DNA of 21,500 nucleotides, from contig NC_049979.1 in assembly GCF_000003815.2 (NCBI RefSeq), positions 32,563,405 to 32,584,904 on the forward strand. The letters run 5' to 3'. The first letter of the stretch is position 1, and every line of letters starts with the position of its first letter. Shown one piece after another: positions 1 through 10,279 of the stretch. The stretch is from Branchiostoma floridae (Eukaryota > Chordata > Leptocardii > Amphioxiformes > Branchiostomatidae). Position numbers and translations under genes: made by a program. The notes under the pieces were generated by a model. The model was not told the origin of the DNA and ran no database searches. It saw nothing but the letters and a program-made list of their open reading frames with translations.

Positions 1-3000
1 TGATGCTCCAGGGACTGTCTCATTGCGTTAGCGTTTGATACATGGAAGTTAGCACAGCTAGAATATCGACAAACAGCATCTTAATGTGATATCGTTCTGC
101 ACAGTATTTTAATCATATCAATTAAAAGGAGAATGCCTCTTCAGCAGGACCTTAGTCGTTTAGCAAGTTTGTCTAGCACACAGACCTGCGTGTATATCTG
201 CGCTGATCTGACTCACGAGGTTGTCACTCCGTTCAGAAGGTCAACATTTTTTGCCTTCTTTATATTCGGTGTTCTGTGTTTTTTTGTGTGTGTGAATTTC
301 ATTTTTGTAGACTGTCTGCGTCGCGCGTTTTTTTTGCATGACTCAATGCGTCGGTACTACTTTCGAGTAATCCTATCGCTTGAGTTTACAACTACGTATA
401 ACCATTACAATACGTCTACATTTTTAGCTTCGCATTTTATTCCTATGGCATTTAAACCAAACTGCAAGTTTTATGATGACTTGGAATCATTTTAAGTGCA
501 AATATTACTCCACGTTTCACAGCATATTTCAAATCAAAATGAAACCTAGCGCATTATATAGACAAACATTTCTACTGTCAGTTTACAAATAATATATGAC
601 ATTTAATTAATTTTGTGAACAAAAATGACTTGAATTCGAAACGCGTAAGGACATCGCATAAGAGGCGTCAGAATTCTTGTATTTTGCATGTCTTTTACGT
701 GAAATCTGTGCAAACCTAGCGTACGCAGCTGCTCCATTATCACATGGGTAAACAGTGCTCATGTCGCGAGACAGACATATCATCTATTGTTTTGGACACA
801 CCACTGGCACTACACCTTTGTAATGGATGTTGCTTGTTTCCGTCATATTTGATACATTTTATGTTACATTTTTGGTAATAACCTATAAACGCATACGGTT
901 ATTTTGTGTCTGTATTGTATTGTATCGTACCGTTTGGTTTATTTATTCATGTCATGAATTTGAATTTACAATTGGAAACACTTGAAGATTTACAGACACT
1001 AAAACATTATCTTTCTTATCATATGCAACAACAACGACAAAAGTACCAGTATTTAACATTCGTGTTCAAAGAAAGGAGAACTAGAGTCTGCCTTGCGTCC
1101 TTCGCAATGATAAAAAAACACATTAAGAAACGTAGAAAAGGTATCCTTTTTTTTAAAGCGAGAGAACACGGACAAGGAAAACAATTTTGTAATGTTACCG
1201 TTTTTAGATCTCATCTTCCTTTTGATTTTATAAGAGTGTAAATTGTCGACGTCTAAACGGCAAACTAATGCACTCTTCCCAATTCTATACAATTACAGAT
1301 CCAAATCAGAGAATTGGGAATCCATAATTTTCAAAGGTTCAAGGTCACTGCAGGTTGACATAGCTCTATCCTTTTGGGTGGGCAGGATAAACGTTAACAG
1401 TCACCAGACATGTTGAACGAAAGTTTATAAAAAGGGAATGTGTAATTTATGTGCAGGAATATCAAATGAAAGTCGCCATGCATCTTTAATAATTTTAATA
1501 AATTCTGCGAAACCAGTCAGATTGCAGTCATCGAATGTACTAGGAGCTGACGAATTGTACAAATTATTGACCTCGATAATTTTTGTTTAGTTGGAGGCAC
1601 ACATATGGAATTCCGACATGTCAAAATTCAAATGCTGTCCCATAGGATTGTACTTTCAAGTTTGGTTCTTATACGTGCTACATTTTACTTTTCAGGTATG
1701 ATTTTAGTAGTGCTTTTGACTAGCTCCATGGTGTCCTGCAGAAACGATGTTTTCTAGGCTGGCCTTTGATTAAGAATGGGAAAAGTTCACATGTAATCGG
1801 TGCTGTGTTCTAGTTAACGAATGATGCACGGACCGAGTAAACATGCTGGCAGCAAACTTTCACATGTTGTATGTAAAAATCTAGTGCTGATATGTACTCG
1901 AAAAAGGAAGCCGGGCTTCATGCATCCTAATGCTACCATTGTTAAACAAAAAGGGTAGCCAAAGCCAATCAGTGCTACAGACATGTCAACAGTTTACTAT
2001 GTTTCTTTTAATGTGGAACCACTAACCTTTTAAATGTACGATTGACATGCAAGTGAATTATTCCTGTCTGTATGGCCGTACTCGGTGTGTCTGTATATCC
2101 ACACTGAAGAATATTTTACGTCTTAAGACACGAACATGTTTTATGCGCCCGTATTTCCCCAAGAATCCATTGGATAACTTAATGTCTAAGCAACAAAATT
2201 ATAAGGCTGTGAAATTGCAAAATATGTACGCTTATACTAAATTTCTATATGCGAGACAGACCCAAAATGCCCTACATTGATAATGTTTAAATTCTTAGCC
2301 CAGAGTTAGAGTAGCACAAAAAGTTATTGTCGACCCTTCTTATTGAATACATTTTCGCGTTTATAGTCCCCGCAATCGAAATTGACCTATTTTACTATTA
2401 CTTTGGTCTTGTTAACTGTTAAAACGTTGAGAACGTTACTTCCACTATTGAAAAAAATACATCGATACAACAATAGTCTTATTTTACAAATCTGCATAAC
2501 AAATGTACATGCTGAAATATCCCTCTTGAATGCATTTGGTAACTACGGTGACAGGTATATAACGTTAGACATTACTTCAGATATGCAGAGCCACAGATGT
2601 CTTAAACAATTAGTTCCACTTCGTCTATTTAGTACTTCTATCCATACTTTTACGTGTCAAGACGTGAAGCTACTCTGCGTATTTAGATTTATTTTGTATA
2701 CTTAATGTACGTGTCTTCTTTATACCTCGCGTGTGGTATGTAAAAAAAACACTCTGTCTTATCTTTATCGAAAAATTGTCATTGTATATTAAGACATGAA
2801 GCTGTTTAAATTGTCAAATGACCCAATACATTTAAGATTACCATGATCTAGAGTGTGGTTCTGTTTTTTCTTACTAACACGATCTATGTTGTTTAGATGT
2901 ATCAAATTTATGATCTGCTGGTAGGGAATTTATGCAAAGTAACGAGCATTAAAAATTACGACAGACATGCAAAACGATACGAATACGTTGTTTTGGGGGT

Positions 3001-3399
3001 CAGATTGACACACTACTGTTTTTGTGGGCACATGGGTAAACATCTCTCCAAACGTGCGACGGACCACTCGCTCTGAAAGTCTGTATGAGACGCTACAATA
3101 TGACCAATTCGGGAAAAATCGCAGCCGTACGTATAGTCATATTAACTAAGAAACAAATAAGCGAATGTGCCGTGACCCAGATGCGATTTGTTTACATTAT
3201 CGATTTCATAATAATAGTAATTGATGTATTTGCAACTCCATGCTTGTAGGCTAATTGCAAGGGTACAAACAGTAATAAACAACAAGTGTCCGTTCTATAC
3301 AGCTACCTATAGGGATGCTTGTTTACTCGGAGGTTTGACTTCTGCTTTGGAGGCAGTGGCTGATGAAAAGTCCCACGTCTATAATGATTAGTGGGTTCT
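1..3399. other. AT-rich non-coding stretch without a supported gene
   Basis: Open frames here are all short (at most about 120 codons, for example 133-495, 906-1241 and 2382-2705 on the plus strand). None shows a motif, domain or composition that I recognise, and several are low-complexity runs of Phe, Lys or Ile expected from AT-rich DNA. A plus-strand frame around 951-1140 is Gln- and Lys-rich (LEDLQTLKHYLSYH, then KKHIKKRRK). It might be a decayed coding fragment, but I cannot assign it. I see no tRNA or rRNA. Confidence 0.6.
1276..1320. repeat. Perfect 11-bp inverted repeat with 23-nt spacer
   Basis: The left arm TTCCCAATTCT (1276-1286) is the exact reverse complement of the right arm AGAATTGGGAA (1310-1320). 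It could form a small stem-loop or mark the end of a decayed mobile element. No second copy was noticed in the window, so its role is unknown. Confidence 0.6.
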
Positions 3400-4454
3400 G
3401 TGATTTTAACTTTATCGACTGGTGAAAAGTTGGAAATATTGTTTTGATTGTGTCAAAAATATTGTTTCCTTCATCCTCATAATGGGGGAGTTACATATAA
3501 AATGTATTTCATCTTCCACTCCATCCGTCGCACAGTACTTACACAATCTTTTTTATAAGTATCCTTTTCTATCTCTAGTGGGTGAGCACAGATTCTTATC
3601 TTACATACATTGGCCCTCTTGTCAGCGTCGTTCTGGTATAGATAGGTTTCCATGGCATATTCGGTTTTAATATGTTTGTAAATTCTTAGCTTGCCGTTAT
3701 CTTTAGACAATTGGTGGAAAAAAATTTGCGCATTCACGTCTGACAGTCTTTCCTTAACAATGTACAAATATTCTTGTTGTCTATTCTAGAGTTATCATAG
3801 TTCCATAGATAGGAATAACCATTATCATCAAGTATTTGTTTAACATGGTGGAGCCAAGTTTTCTTAAGGTTGTTTACAGAGTGCGTCTATTTGTAAAAGT
3901 TGTGTAGAGTAATTTAACTGTTAAATTTGTAGCCAGTACTTAACTATGCGGATTGCTATATCTATGTTTGCAGGGTAGACACCGAGTTCTGCTCTAAATG
4001 CAGATTTACAGGAATTCCTGTGCACGCCAAGGATATTTTTTTTTACAAAAGCGGGTTTGGATATTTTCCACTGGGCAGCCATATTGTCCACAGTGTATTC
4101 CCAAAATCTATTATCATATAACATGATGGGCTTAATACACGTATTGAATAGCTTAAGTATAGTCGTGGGGGGCAGCGTTGAAATAGCGAGAGGTTTAAAG
4201 GCCGAATGCAGCTTTACGGGCCTTTAGAGACAGATTCTTTTTAGGTAGGGAATAAGTAGTACCTGACGAGGACAATGTCAGGCCTAGATACTGAGGGTAG
4301 GAGTTTGCAATTTCGATGTTATCTGTGCTAATTGAAAAAAAATGATGCTCTTGTGGAGTCGCCCTGATGTGTTAAAGATCGCGGTTTTAGTTTTCTTTAG
4401 ATTTACCTGCAGATTTTATTTCTCGCAGAAGGAATGAAGCCTGTCAAGGCCACA
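3400..4454 (-). pseudogene. Thumb and C-terminal region of the old LINE protein
   Basis: Downstream of YADG on the minus strand the protein continues in short frames. LQVNLKKTKTAIFNTSGRL (about 4415-4355) is the usual segment after the active site. DNIEIANSYPQYLGLTLSSS (about 4325-4265) corresponds to the 'YLG' thumb motif. KPLAISTLPPTTILKLFNTC leads into KPIMLYDNRFWEY (about 4200-4090). KKNILGVHRNSCKSAFRAEL (about 4040-3980) is typical of the region after the thumb. A further piece (3767-3477) reads KLRIYKHIKTEYAMETYL and RICAHPLEIEKDTY, the conserved C-terminal block of this kind of element; the cysteine-rich end expected next is not preserved. Recognisable sequence fades by about 3400. Confidence 0.75.
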
Positions 4455-5090
4455 TTATAAGCCGGTTTCAGACTCTGAAAGTAGTACTTCACCATCTGCG
4501 TAGATTAGACAGGAAACGAGGAGGTGGGTTAGAGAGGGTGGGTCGCAGTCGGGGTTATCCAAATCTTTAACTAAATCATCTGTACATAAGCTGAAATGAG
4601 TAGGACTGAGGTTGCATCCTTGCCTTACACATCTGTCTGTTGTAAACAGTTGTGTAAGGCCCGTAGGAGTTTTAACACATGCCATCGGATTAGAGTACAT
4701 GGATCAAATCAATTTCTAGAACTTGCTGCCTATGCCTAAATTGAGTAGTTTGTAACGTATACCTTCTCTCCAGACGCAGTCAAAAGCTTTTCTAAAGTCT
4801 ATAAAGCAGGCGTAGAGGCGTCTGTTGGTACTGTTATATTTAGATATCAGTGTGTCAATAACAAATATGTTGACGTTGGTTCCGAAATTCTTTCTGAAGC
4901 CAGTCTGGTTGGGGGAAATAAGACTGTGATCATGTATATATTTGGTGAGACGAGTATTTGTTATTGTTGTGAATAGTTTGGCAAGGCAGCTTCTTACAGA
5001 AATTCCCCTGTAATTTTTCGGGTTATCTTTTGACCACATTTATGTACAGGTACAATGTGGCTTTCACGCCATTGTTGGGGAAAGTGCCCG
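4455..5090 (-). pseudogene. Reverse transcriptase core remnant, active site YADG
   Basis: This is the polymerase core that would copy the element's RNA at the nicked target. Minus-strand pieces read WRESHIVPVHKCG, then after a frameshift DNPKNYRGISV (near 5020), GFRKNFGT, and LYACFIDFRKAFDCVWREG with its catalytic Asp at 4799-4797. After another break come VRQGCNLSPT and CLIYADGEVLLSESETGL. The second catalytic box, normally YADD, reads YADG at 4502-4491, so one of the essential aspartates is lost. The two longest open pieces are 5039-4716 and 4700-4455. Motif order and spacing are otherwise normal for a LINE RT. Confidence 0.9.
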
Positions 5091-5624
5091 GTAGAAATGA
5101 CTAGAGTTTTTGTGTGGGGTTGTTAGTGGATAATGAGTTAATTTGTTGGAATTTCAAAATACTGTTTTTGTAATCCTTTTTTGTTTTCCGGATTGGCCTG
5201 GTGTATTCTCTTTTCCTTTTAAAGTATTTACCCCGAATAAAGGGATCCCGGAGATTTTTTGATAACAATTTGGCTAAGTCTAAGTTTGTTTTGGCGATGT
5301 GACATGTTCTGGTGAATCATTTCTTTGGTTTGGGTTTGTGTCGGGTCTGTTTTCTTTGTTTCATTCTACGTAATGTTAGTGATTGCTTGCCTGCTTCTTG
5401 TAGGGGTACTACAAAGTCATTTAGTGCATTCTCGACTGAGCTAGAGGATGTCTCGTAACTTCTTTTGTTTAAACTGAGTGTCTATAGAACGAAAGAATTC
5501 TGTACTGTTTAGTAAGTCCGTAAACCTTTCTTTAGAGTCAGCACTCCATGCAAATTTGTAATGGGGCCGGGCAGACAAGGTATCAGTAGTCTGTTCATTG
5601 AGTTGTCTAGTGTTGCTGTTTAGA
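5090..5624 (-). pseudogene. Linker between endonuclease and RT of the old LINE
   Basis: This basic segment joins the endonuclease and reverse transcriptase domains. On the minus strand it runs from the frame at 5635-5441 (FAWSADSKERFTDLL and then FRSID) through a break into ENALNDFVVPLQEAGKQSL. Further on it reads RDPFIRGKYFKRKREYTRP followed by a Lys-rich stretch. Polar and Lys/Arg-rich sequence of this sort is usual between the two domains in related LINEs. A stop interrupts it near 5320 and further breaks follow. It has no catalytic role of its own; its value is to show that the flanking domains belong to one element. Confidence 0.7.
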
Positions 5625-6170
5625 ATTAGGGACAAGTGGTCTGAAAGTGGGTTAGGGGATGGACGTGAAAGAAACAGCTTTTTGCGTCGCTTCCAAGGAC
5701 ATAGTCGACCACACTAGAACCGTTAGGCTGATAACTTGTTGGTTTCCCTAATACGTCTCTAGGTATCCTGCCATTCAATAGTAACATTCTGACTTTACTG
5801 TTGATGCATAAGTCGATTAGGTTTTTACCAAAGAGAGAAGGACTGCCTAAATCCATGTTGTTACGGTGGAACGGGTGATCAAAATCGTAGTCGTCGGGAA
5901 TACTGTCAGTTTGGTAGTCGCCTGCTATGTAGTATTTCAGGTCCCCTACCCGGGCATTGAAGTCCCCCGCCCCCCGATCATTTCCTCTCCTTGTCTACTG
6001 TTTATTGATATTTCGTCCTCTAGAGTATCAAATATGTCATACATTCTGTTGCTGTGGATAGTAAATCTGTTAGGGCTTATGTAAACGGTAGCTAAATAAG
6101 TATCTCTATTGGTATTAAGTGGTCCTTTACTATTTTCAGCACAATAGATTCGCTATCTAGTTTTGCTCAT
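5625..6170 (-). pseudogene. Endonuclease domain remnant (APE-type) of the old LINE
   Basis: This is the apurinic-like endonuclease that nicks target DNA in LINE retrotransposition. On the minus strand a frame running to about 6000 reads NTNRDTYLATVYISPNR. After a break in a C-rich run (5963-5975) the hallmark GDFNARVGD follows at 5967-5941. Next come GKNLIDLCINSKVRMLLLNG and a segment containing KPTSYQPNGSSVVDYV (catalytic-type Asp near 5706), and finally SDHLSL with the SDH triplet at 5644-5636. GDFN, the DY of SxxDY and SDH are the usual endonuclease landmarks and all are visible, but at least two frameshifts separate them. The part upstream of the first motif is missing or unrecognisable. 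Confidence 0.85.
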
Positions 6171-6401
6171 TGTTCGTTCATAAAAAATTAAATATTTGAA
6201 ATTTGGTCGTAATGTGATCGCAGTGGGGATTCCACTAAAGGAAATCAGTGAGCACTTCGCCGTCTGCGGCCTTAAGGTGATCTCATAAGATGGAAACTTT
6301 TTGCCCTCGATATTATACAACTGTACTTTGCATTTGTTTTGAGATAAGTGTTCAGCTAACGATACTCTTAAAGACCAACCCAGTACTATAAAACCACCCA
6401 A
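6153..6401 (-). other. Unassigned open frame next to the old LINE
   Basis: This minus-strand frame of 82 codons has no ATG start (it is open from a stop near 6415) and ends just where the LINE endonuclease becomes recognisable, in a different reading frame. It reads naturally as protein: mixed charged and hydrophobic residues, KCKVQLYNIEGKKFPSYEIT, then FKYLIFYERTMSKTR. It could be the displaced N-terminal part of the LINE endonuclease, a fragment of another transposable element, or chance. I cannot identify a family. Confidence 0.3.
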
Positions 6402-8467
6402 TGAATTCGGCTAACGTAAAGTACTAGAGTTCAGTCTTCTGTTGACTGTGGTGGAGTTCACATCGGAGAAGGCTGGCTGAGACCGCTGACCAACACAAGT
6501 TTATTTTTAATTCAATTTTGAAATAAGGATACTACATAAGGTATTGAAGAATGATTATACATAAAGCTTTACCTAACCCAGAATATATTAATATAAGGTA
6601 ATGAAAATGCTGGCTTGTCTTACCCTGGTACTGTGAGACATATCTGACAATTACATGTACAGTGCACATAGCCCCAGTTGGTACATTTACAAATAGACAC
6701 CACATTATTAGCCATGTTTCTAATTCAGTTATAAGAAAGATTTTCAAGTTACAATCATGTGTTGTAGATACAAAAAGACACTGATACAAAGTCGGCAGAG
6801 CAGAGTTGAAAGTTTCTATTTGAACACAAGGTTGGTTTCCAAAAATTTGAAAGTTGCTGTTATTAGAACATCGATCATGTAACTTTATTTCAACTATCAG
6901 GATCATTCTGCAGGCCGGTTTGATAGTGTTTTCTAGAAAACCAGTAGAGAAAAATATTTGAATTTTTGACCAGTATTTTATGCTAATGTATTCCTGACTT
7001 TGTTTCCAGCGTGTAGACAGTCTGGCATTTTTAATTATTTTATGTATTTATAGGGGTCAATTCAGCCCTCTAGCTGCTGGGATGGTTAAATTAGGGAGTA
7101 CTTCCTTAGTGCTTTACCCAGGGTTCACCTGATCCTCTTTAACGCTTTCTTCATGTTTCTGCTTTACATCCATGAATGGACAGTATAGCAAATTCTTTAC
7201 GTTTTACGGAAGTCGAATTTGGGCAAACTTGAGCAAAATCAAAGTCGGGCACAACCTTATACGTCAAATTATCAATTTTTTTATCTTAATCTGCACAAAA
7301 TAATACTGATAAGTACTACATCTGCAGATCTCTCAGATATGCAGGGCCTTGTTAAAACATAACATTGTTAATATGATTACTATTAAACTATAGTGAATGT
7401 GCGATTCATGTCAACATGTTACTCTGGATCTTTTTTACAGAGTCCCGAGATTATGTCCAAGATGGGAAATACTGCACAACGACTGGCTGTTTGTCTGCTC
7501 TCAAGACACCTGCTCCTGAGCACACGCCTATCTATTTATTCATTTGATGCACTAATAAATTCCTCAGAATTTTTGGTATGCGTTTTTCTGTGTGAATATT
7601 TAACAAGAAATCATAGCACGGCATGAATGCGTCTATTTCGAAAATGCTGCTTGTTAATAATTATCTGATTAATAACATCCACAAAACTTAGTCACATTTT
7701 GTGTGTAAACGCATCCAGCATCATTAAACAAGCACAAATCAGGGTCCTATACATTCATATATAATGCATGTATACATCTATTCAATGGATCAAGAGCGCA
7801 TTTTCTTCACGGCTCTCATAGATATGTTAGTGTACTATTGTTGTTGATATTTGTACAAAGTTAAGTACGCATCTACTCTCTTATAATATGTGTAAATAGT
7901 GCTCATTCTTTGCAGTGAATACACCAATAGCACAGTACTTAGTATGTGATGCAAATAATGTTTACCTAATTAGTAGAGATACACGTCAAGTTTTCTTAGA
8001 TGAACCTACAATATAATATATTTTGCTTGTATACCGTTCAATACAAATAACTTGCACGATTTTGGAAACGCAATAGGAAACATTGAATATTGTATTAAAG
8101 CAGAATATTGAACTGTCTAGATAAATTAGAAAATAACATCCAAAGGACCACTAATTGATATACGTCTTCGAAGTTTACAGCTTGAACAAAAATGAAAAAA
8201 TATTCCGTAAAGTCATCAACACTGGAATGTAAAATAGAATAGTCCATGTAATTGCCAATACACGAGAACATGAAAAAAATTTCACCGAGAATTTTGTTAT
8301 TTCTTCAAAACACCTTCATTCCTGATTTTCTCTTTGTCTCTGTTTTGCAAAAGCTATTAGATATTTATAGGTAGGGCGGGGGGCTGGAATAACATATCAT
8401 TTTTCATCATATTTCATTTGAGTATTTCATCTTATTCTGTTTACTCCTGTTTCTGATTAATAAATAT

Positions 8468-8749
8468 TTAGTTGCCATGCTTATGTTGGCTTAAATTTCT
8501 CAATTCAGTCAAGTCTAATTCATCTGTAACGTCTTCTAACATATATATGTCTTTACACTTTTCTCTATCCCTTCTAATAATTAATGCTGATGTTATACTT
8601 TGCCCCTGATTTACACCCATCGAATTTAATTGCGTTTCCTTGTTTACTACAGCTTGTTTATGTGACGAGATTTGACGTATATCTCTGTGGATTTTGTTGC
8701 CACTTTGTAATGATAATATCGGGGTATTTTGTAGCCAGTAGGTACCCAA
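8468..8749 (-). other. Unassigned open frame, possible decayed coding fragment
   Basis: This minus-strand frame of 93 codons begins without ATG and ends with the residues RNLSQHKHGN and a TAA stop. Its composition is protein-like: SSHKQAVVNKETQLNSMGVN followed by acidic IYMLEDVTDELDLTEL. It has no signal peptide, membrane segment or domain that I recognise. It might be the last exon of a host gene or a transposon fragment. No convincing splice acceptor is visible just upstream and no AATAAA follows closely, so I give it low weight. Confidence 0.2.
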
Positions 8750-8885
8750 GGTGCAAGTAATGAGGTTGTTTTACGTGGTTGAGGAGCTTCGTCGTGCACG
8801 GGACCTTAACTTTTACATAAAATATATATGTATTATAATTATTAAAATTTGTCATAAACAAACGTAATTAACAGCGGTTTAGGAA

Positions 8886-8906
8886 ACCCCAATAAACCTT
8901 TGGGGT
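8886..8906. repeat. Short stem-loop, 7-bp stem
   Basis: ACCCCAA (8886-8892) pairs perfectly with TTGGGGT (8900-8906) across a 7-nt loop containing TAAACCT. A run of seven T follows six bases downstream. It looks like a bacterial terminator, but in this eukaryotic setting that meaning is unlikely. It may be part of a decayed retroelement end, since the upper strand contains CAATAAA within the stem and loop. Confidence 0.45.
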
Positions 8907-9451
8907 CTCTGGTTTTTTTCACCATGTTGTACTCACCACATGTAACATTACAAATGATTCAAGTATGTCCCAGTAAACAATAAACAAACTAACTATCTAA
9001 TAATAGGGAAAATGGCCCTTTGTTTTCGGGGGACCAAACGTTAAAGTAGCCACCATATACCGTTCGTGATTGGGCATTTTTAGAGATGTCTGCACTGAGA
9101 ATAACGTTAAACTCAGACGCCATGGTTTATTTTTTCACCTTTCATAACCATCTATTCAATTCATTAGGCCTATGTGTAGCGATGGCATTAGTCACAATTA
9201 GTATGTATGGTATAGCAATGTTTTTCTTGGCTTCAACCTTCTAGTTGCCCGCGAACAAGTATCCGTGTAATGTCATCCCTTTTGTTCACACAAAACATGC
9301 AAGTAGAAAAAGCGATGATATTCTATTTGTTTTGAACTAGTGCTTGAGAAATATATTTAATAAACTCGAGCTCTTACTTCAGTTAACCACTCATTAAACA
9401 GTAAGGATCTCTGTTGATAACCGACGCCATCGTGAAATTTCAATGCCTGCA

Positions 9452-9971
9452 ACGAGGGGTGATCAATAAGTTCTCGGCCTCACCCAGAAATAATAAGCAC
9501 AACTCAAATGTCGAGGCACAAATTCATAGTATGGAGCCTTTTATCAATATCCGCCAAATTTCCAATCACTGCAGTCATTACTTTAAAGGCATTCATTTCT
9601 TGCAAATCAGAAGGTAAGTGGCGAGAAAAAAGTGGTGTGAAATTTGATCAGACATGTGTCGGTCGAGTTCCCCATGCCGTAAATTAACAAAAGACATTGT
9701 CAAAATGTTTGATAATGATTCTCCTCCTATTTCAAGCAAAAATAATTGGGTGTCTGACTTCGAGCAGCGCACACCTCAGGTCAGGTCGTCCACGTTTTTT
9801 TTCCTTCACCCTTACCTAACATTACTGGGTGTCGCCTGCAAAGTAATGGTTACAATAATTTTAATTTTGGCACATATTTATATAAGACTTTATACTTGAC
9901 ATCTATGCTTCGAAATCTGAGCTGTGCTTACTATTTCTCTGTAAAGCCGAGGACTTATTGATAACCCCACG
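9452..9971 (+). mobile_element. Mariner-like non-autonomous element, left copy
   Basis: The element opens with a terminal inverted repeat containing GGGGTGATCAATAAG then TTCTCGGCCTCA (9456-9482). It closes with the reverse complement of that repeat, GCCGAGGACTTATTGATAA (9947-9965 region). Similarity between the ends extends inward for about 70 bp. This terminus, together with a mariner-type helix-turn-helix fragment inside, points to the Tc1/mariner superfamily. The total length of about 520 bp is far short of an autonomous mariner (about 1.3 kb), so most of the transposase is gone. The expected TA target duplication is not clear at either end. A partial inverted second copy follows directly. 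Confidence 0.75.
9687..9797 (+). pseudogene. Fragment of mariner transposase DNA-binding domain
   Basis: The plus-strand frame reads TKDIVKMFDNDSPPISSKN followed by NWVSDFEQRT. This matches the usual second helix-turn-helix of mariner transposases, in which a D/E-I...G-D..PS...VK.W...F pattern precedes a basic run. Immediately after it, the frame shifted by one carries LRSGRPR (9775-9795), the SGRP linker that follows the domain in mariner proteins, so one frameshift lies near 9770. A T-run then interrupts the sequence, and the catalytic DD(D/E) domain is absent. It is non-functional, but it supports the family assignment of the element. Confidence 0.65.
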
Positions 9972-10075
9972 TACATGTGTAAAGTTCTATATAAACGTGT
10001 ACCAGAATTCAAATTATTGTGGTCATTACGTTGCAGGCGACACCCAGTAACGTTAGGTAAGGGATATCGAAAAAA
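9806..10075. repeat. Inner inverted repeat joining the two mariner-like copies
   Basis: The left arm 9806-9897 and right arm 9975-10070 are inverted copies of about 90 bp at roughly 80 percent identity by eye. Each contains CTTACCTAAC and TTACTGGGTGTCGCCTGCAA or its complement. The spacer of about 77 bp is the left copy's terminal repeat. The whole could fold back on itself as a long hairpin in DNA or in RNA read through the region. Confidence 0.8.
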
Positions 10076-10277
10076 AAGTGGTTGCTGGTCAAATTGTCTG
10101 ATCACACTTGATCCTTCTGTTTCTTGCCACTTACCCTCTAATTTAGACAAAAAGAATGCCGGGAAAGTAAGGACTCCAATGATTTGTAATTTGGAGGATA
10201 TTGAAAAAGTTGTGCCTCAAAATCTGAGTTGCGCTTGTTATTTCTGGATGAGGCCGATATCATATTGATCACCCCTT
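9972..10277 (-). mobile_element. Mariner-like element, right copy, inverted and internally deleted
   Basis: Reading the minus strand from 10277 gives GGGGTGATCAATATG and then ATCGGCCTCA, followed by the same order of blocks as in the left copy: CCAGAAATAA, GAGGCACAA, GGTAAGTGGC, a GATCAGACA block, a T-run, and CTTACCTAAC with TTACTGGGTGTCGCCTGCAA, ending in a TTTATATA block near 9985. It lacks about 120 bp that hold the transposase fragment in the left copy. It also lacks its own inner terminal repeat, so the two copies sit tail to tail and share the single inner repeat of the left copy. It is non-coding. Confidence 0.75.
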
Positions 10278-10279
10278 GG

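Larger units (their letters stand above)
3400..6170 (-). mobile_element. Old, degenerate non-LTR (LINE) retrotransposon, minus strand
   Basis: Read on the minus strand, pieces of one pol-like protein appear in the correct order across about 2.8 kb: AP-type endonuclease (about 6170-5630), a basic linker (about 5630-5090), the reverse transcriptase core (about 5090-4450), a thumb or connection region (about 4450-3920) and a C-terminal region (about 3770-3400). Stops and frameshifts separate nearly every piece, so the copy is dead and old. The 5' end seems to be lost near 6170, because no endonuclease N-terminus is recognisable upstream. The 3' boundary near 3400 is only where recognisable coding sequence fades; I see no clear 3' tail or target duplication. 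The clade is uncertain. The order endonuclease then RT places it broadly with the CR1, L2, Rex and jockey-like LINEs. It differs clearly from the second LINE at the right end of the window. Confidence 0.85.
6402..9451. other. Long AT-rich interval without a supported gene
   Basis: No domain or RNA gene is recognisable. The longest frames are 6532-6906 (minus, 124 codons, no known motif; a donor-like AGGGTAAGA lies near 6623-6632 on that strand) and 8468-8749 (minus, described separately). Long stretches (6910-8400 and 8910-9450) are simply stop-rich AT DNA. A short sequence around 7050-7140 is less AT-rich than its surroundings, but I could not match it to anything else in the window. Confidence 0.5.

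Noticed and set aside
743-3045. CACATGGGTAAACA occurs near 743 and again near 3030
   Set aside because: The match does not extend into the flanks, so a repeat family is not supported.
6532-6906. Minus-strand frame of 124 codons with several cysteines and a donor-like site near its end
   Set aside because: No domain pattern is recognisable, the cysteine spacing fits no family I know, and no acceptor is clear upstream. Not enough to call an exon.
8886-8920. Stem-loop followed by a T-run, resembling a bacterial terminator
   Set aside because: There is no bacterial gene nearby and all other evidence points to an animal genome. The resemblance is probably chance.
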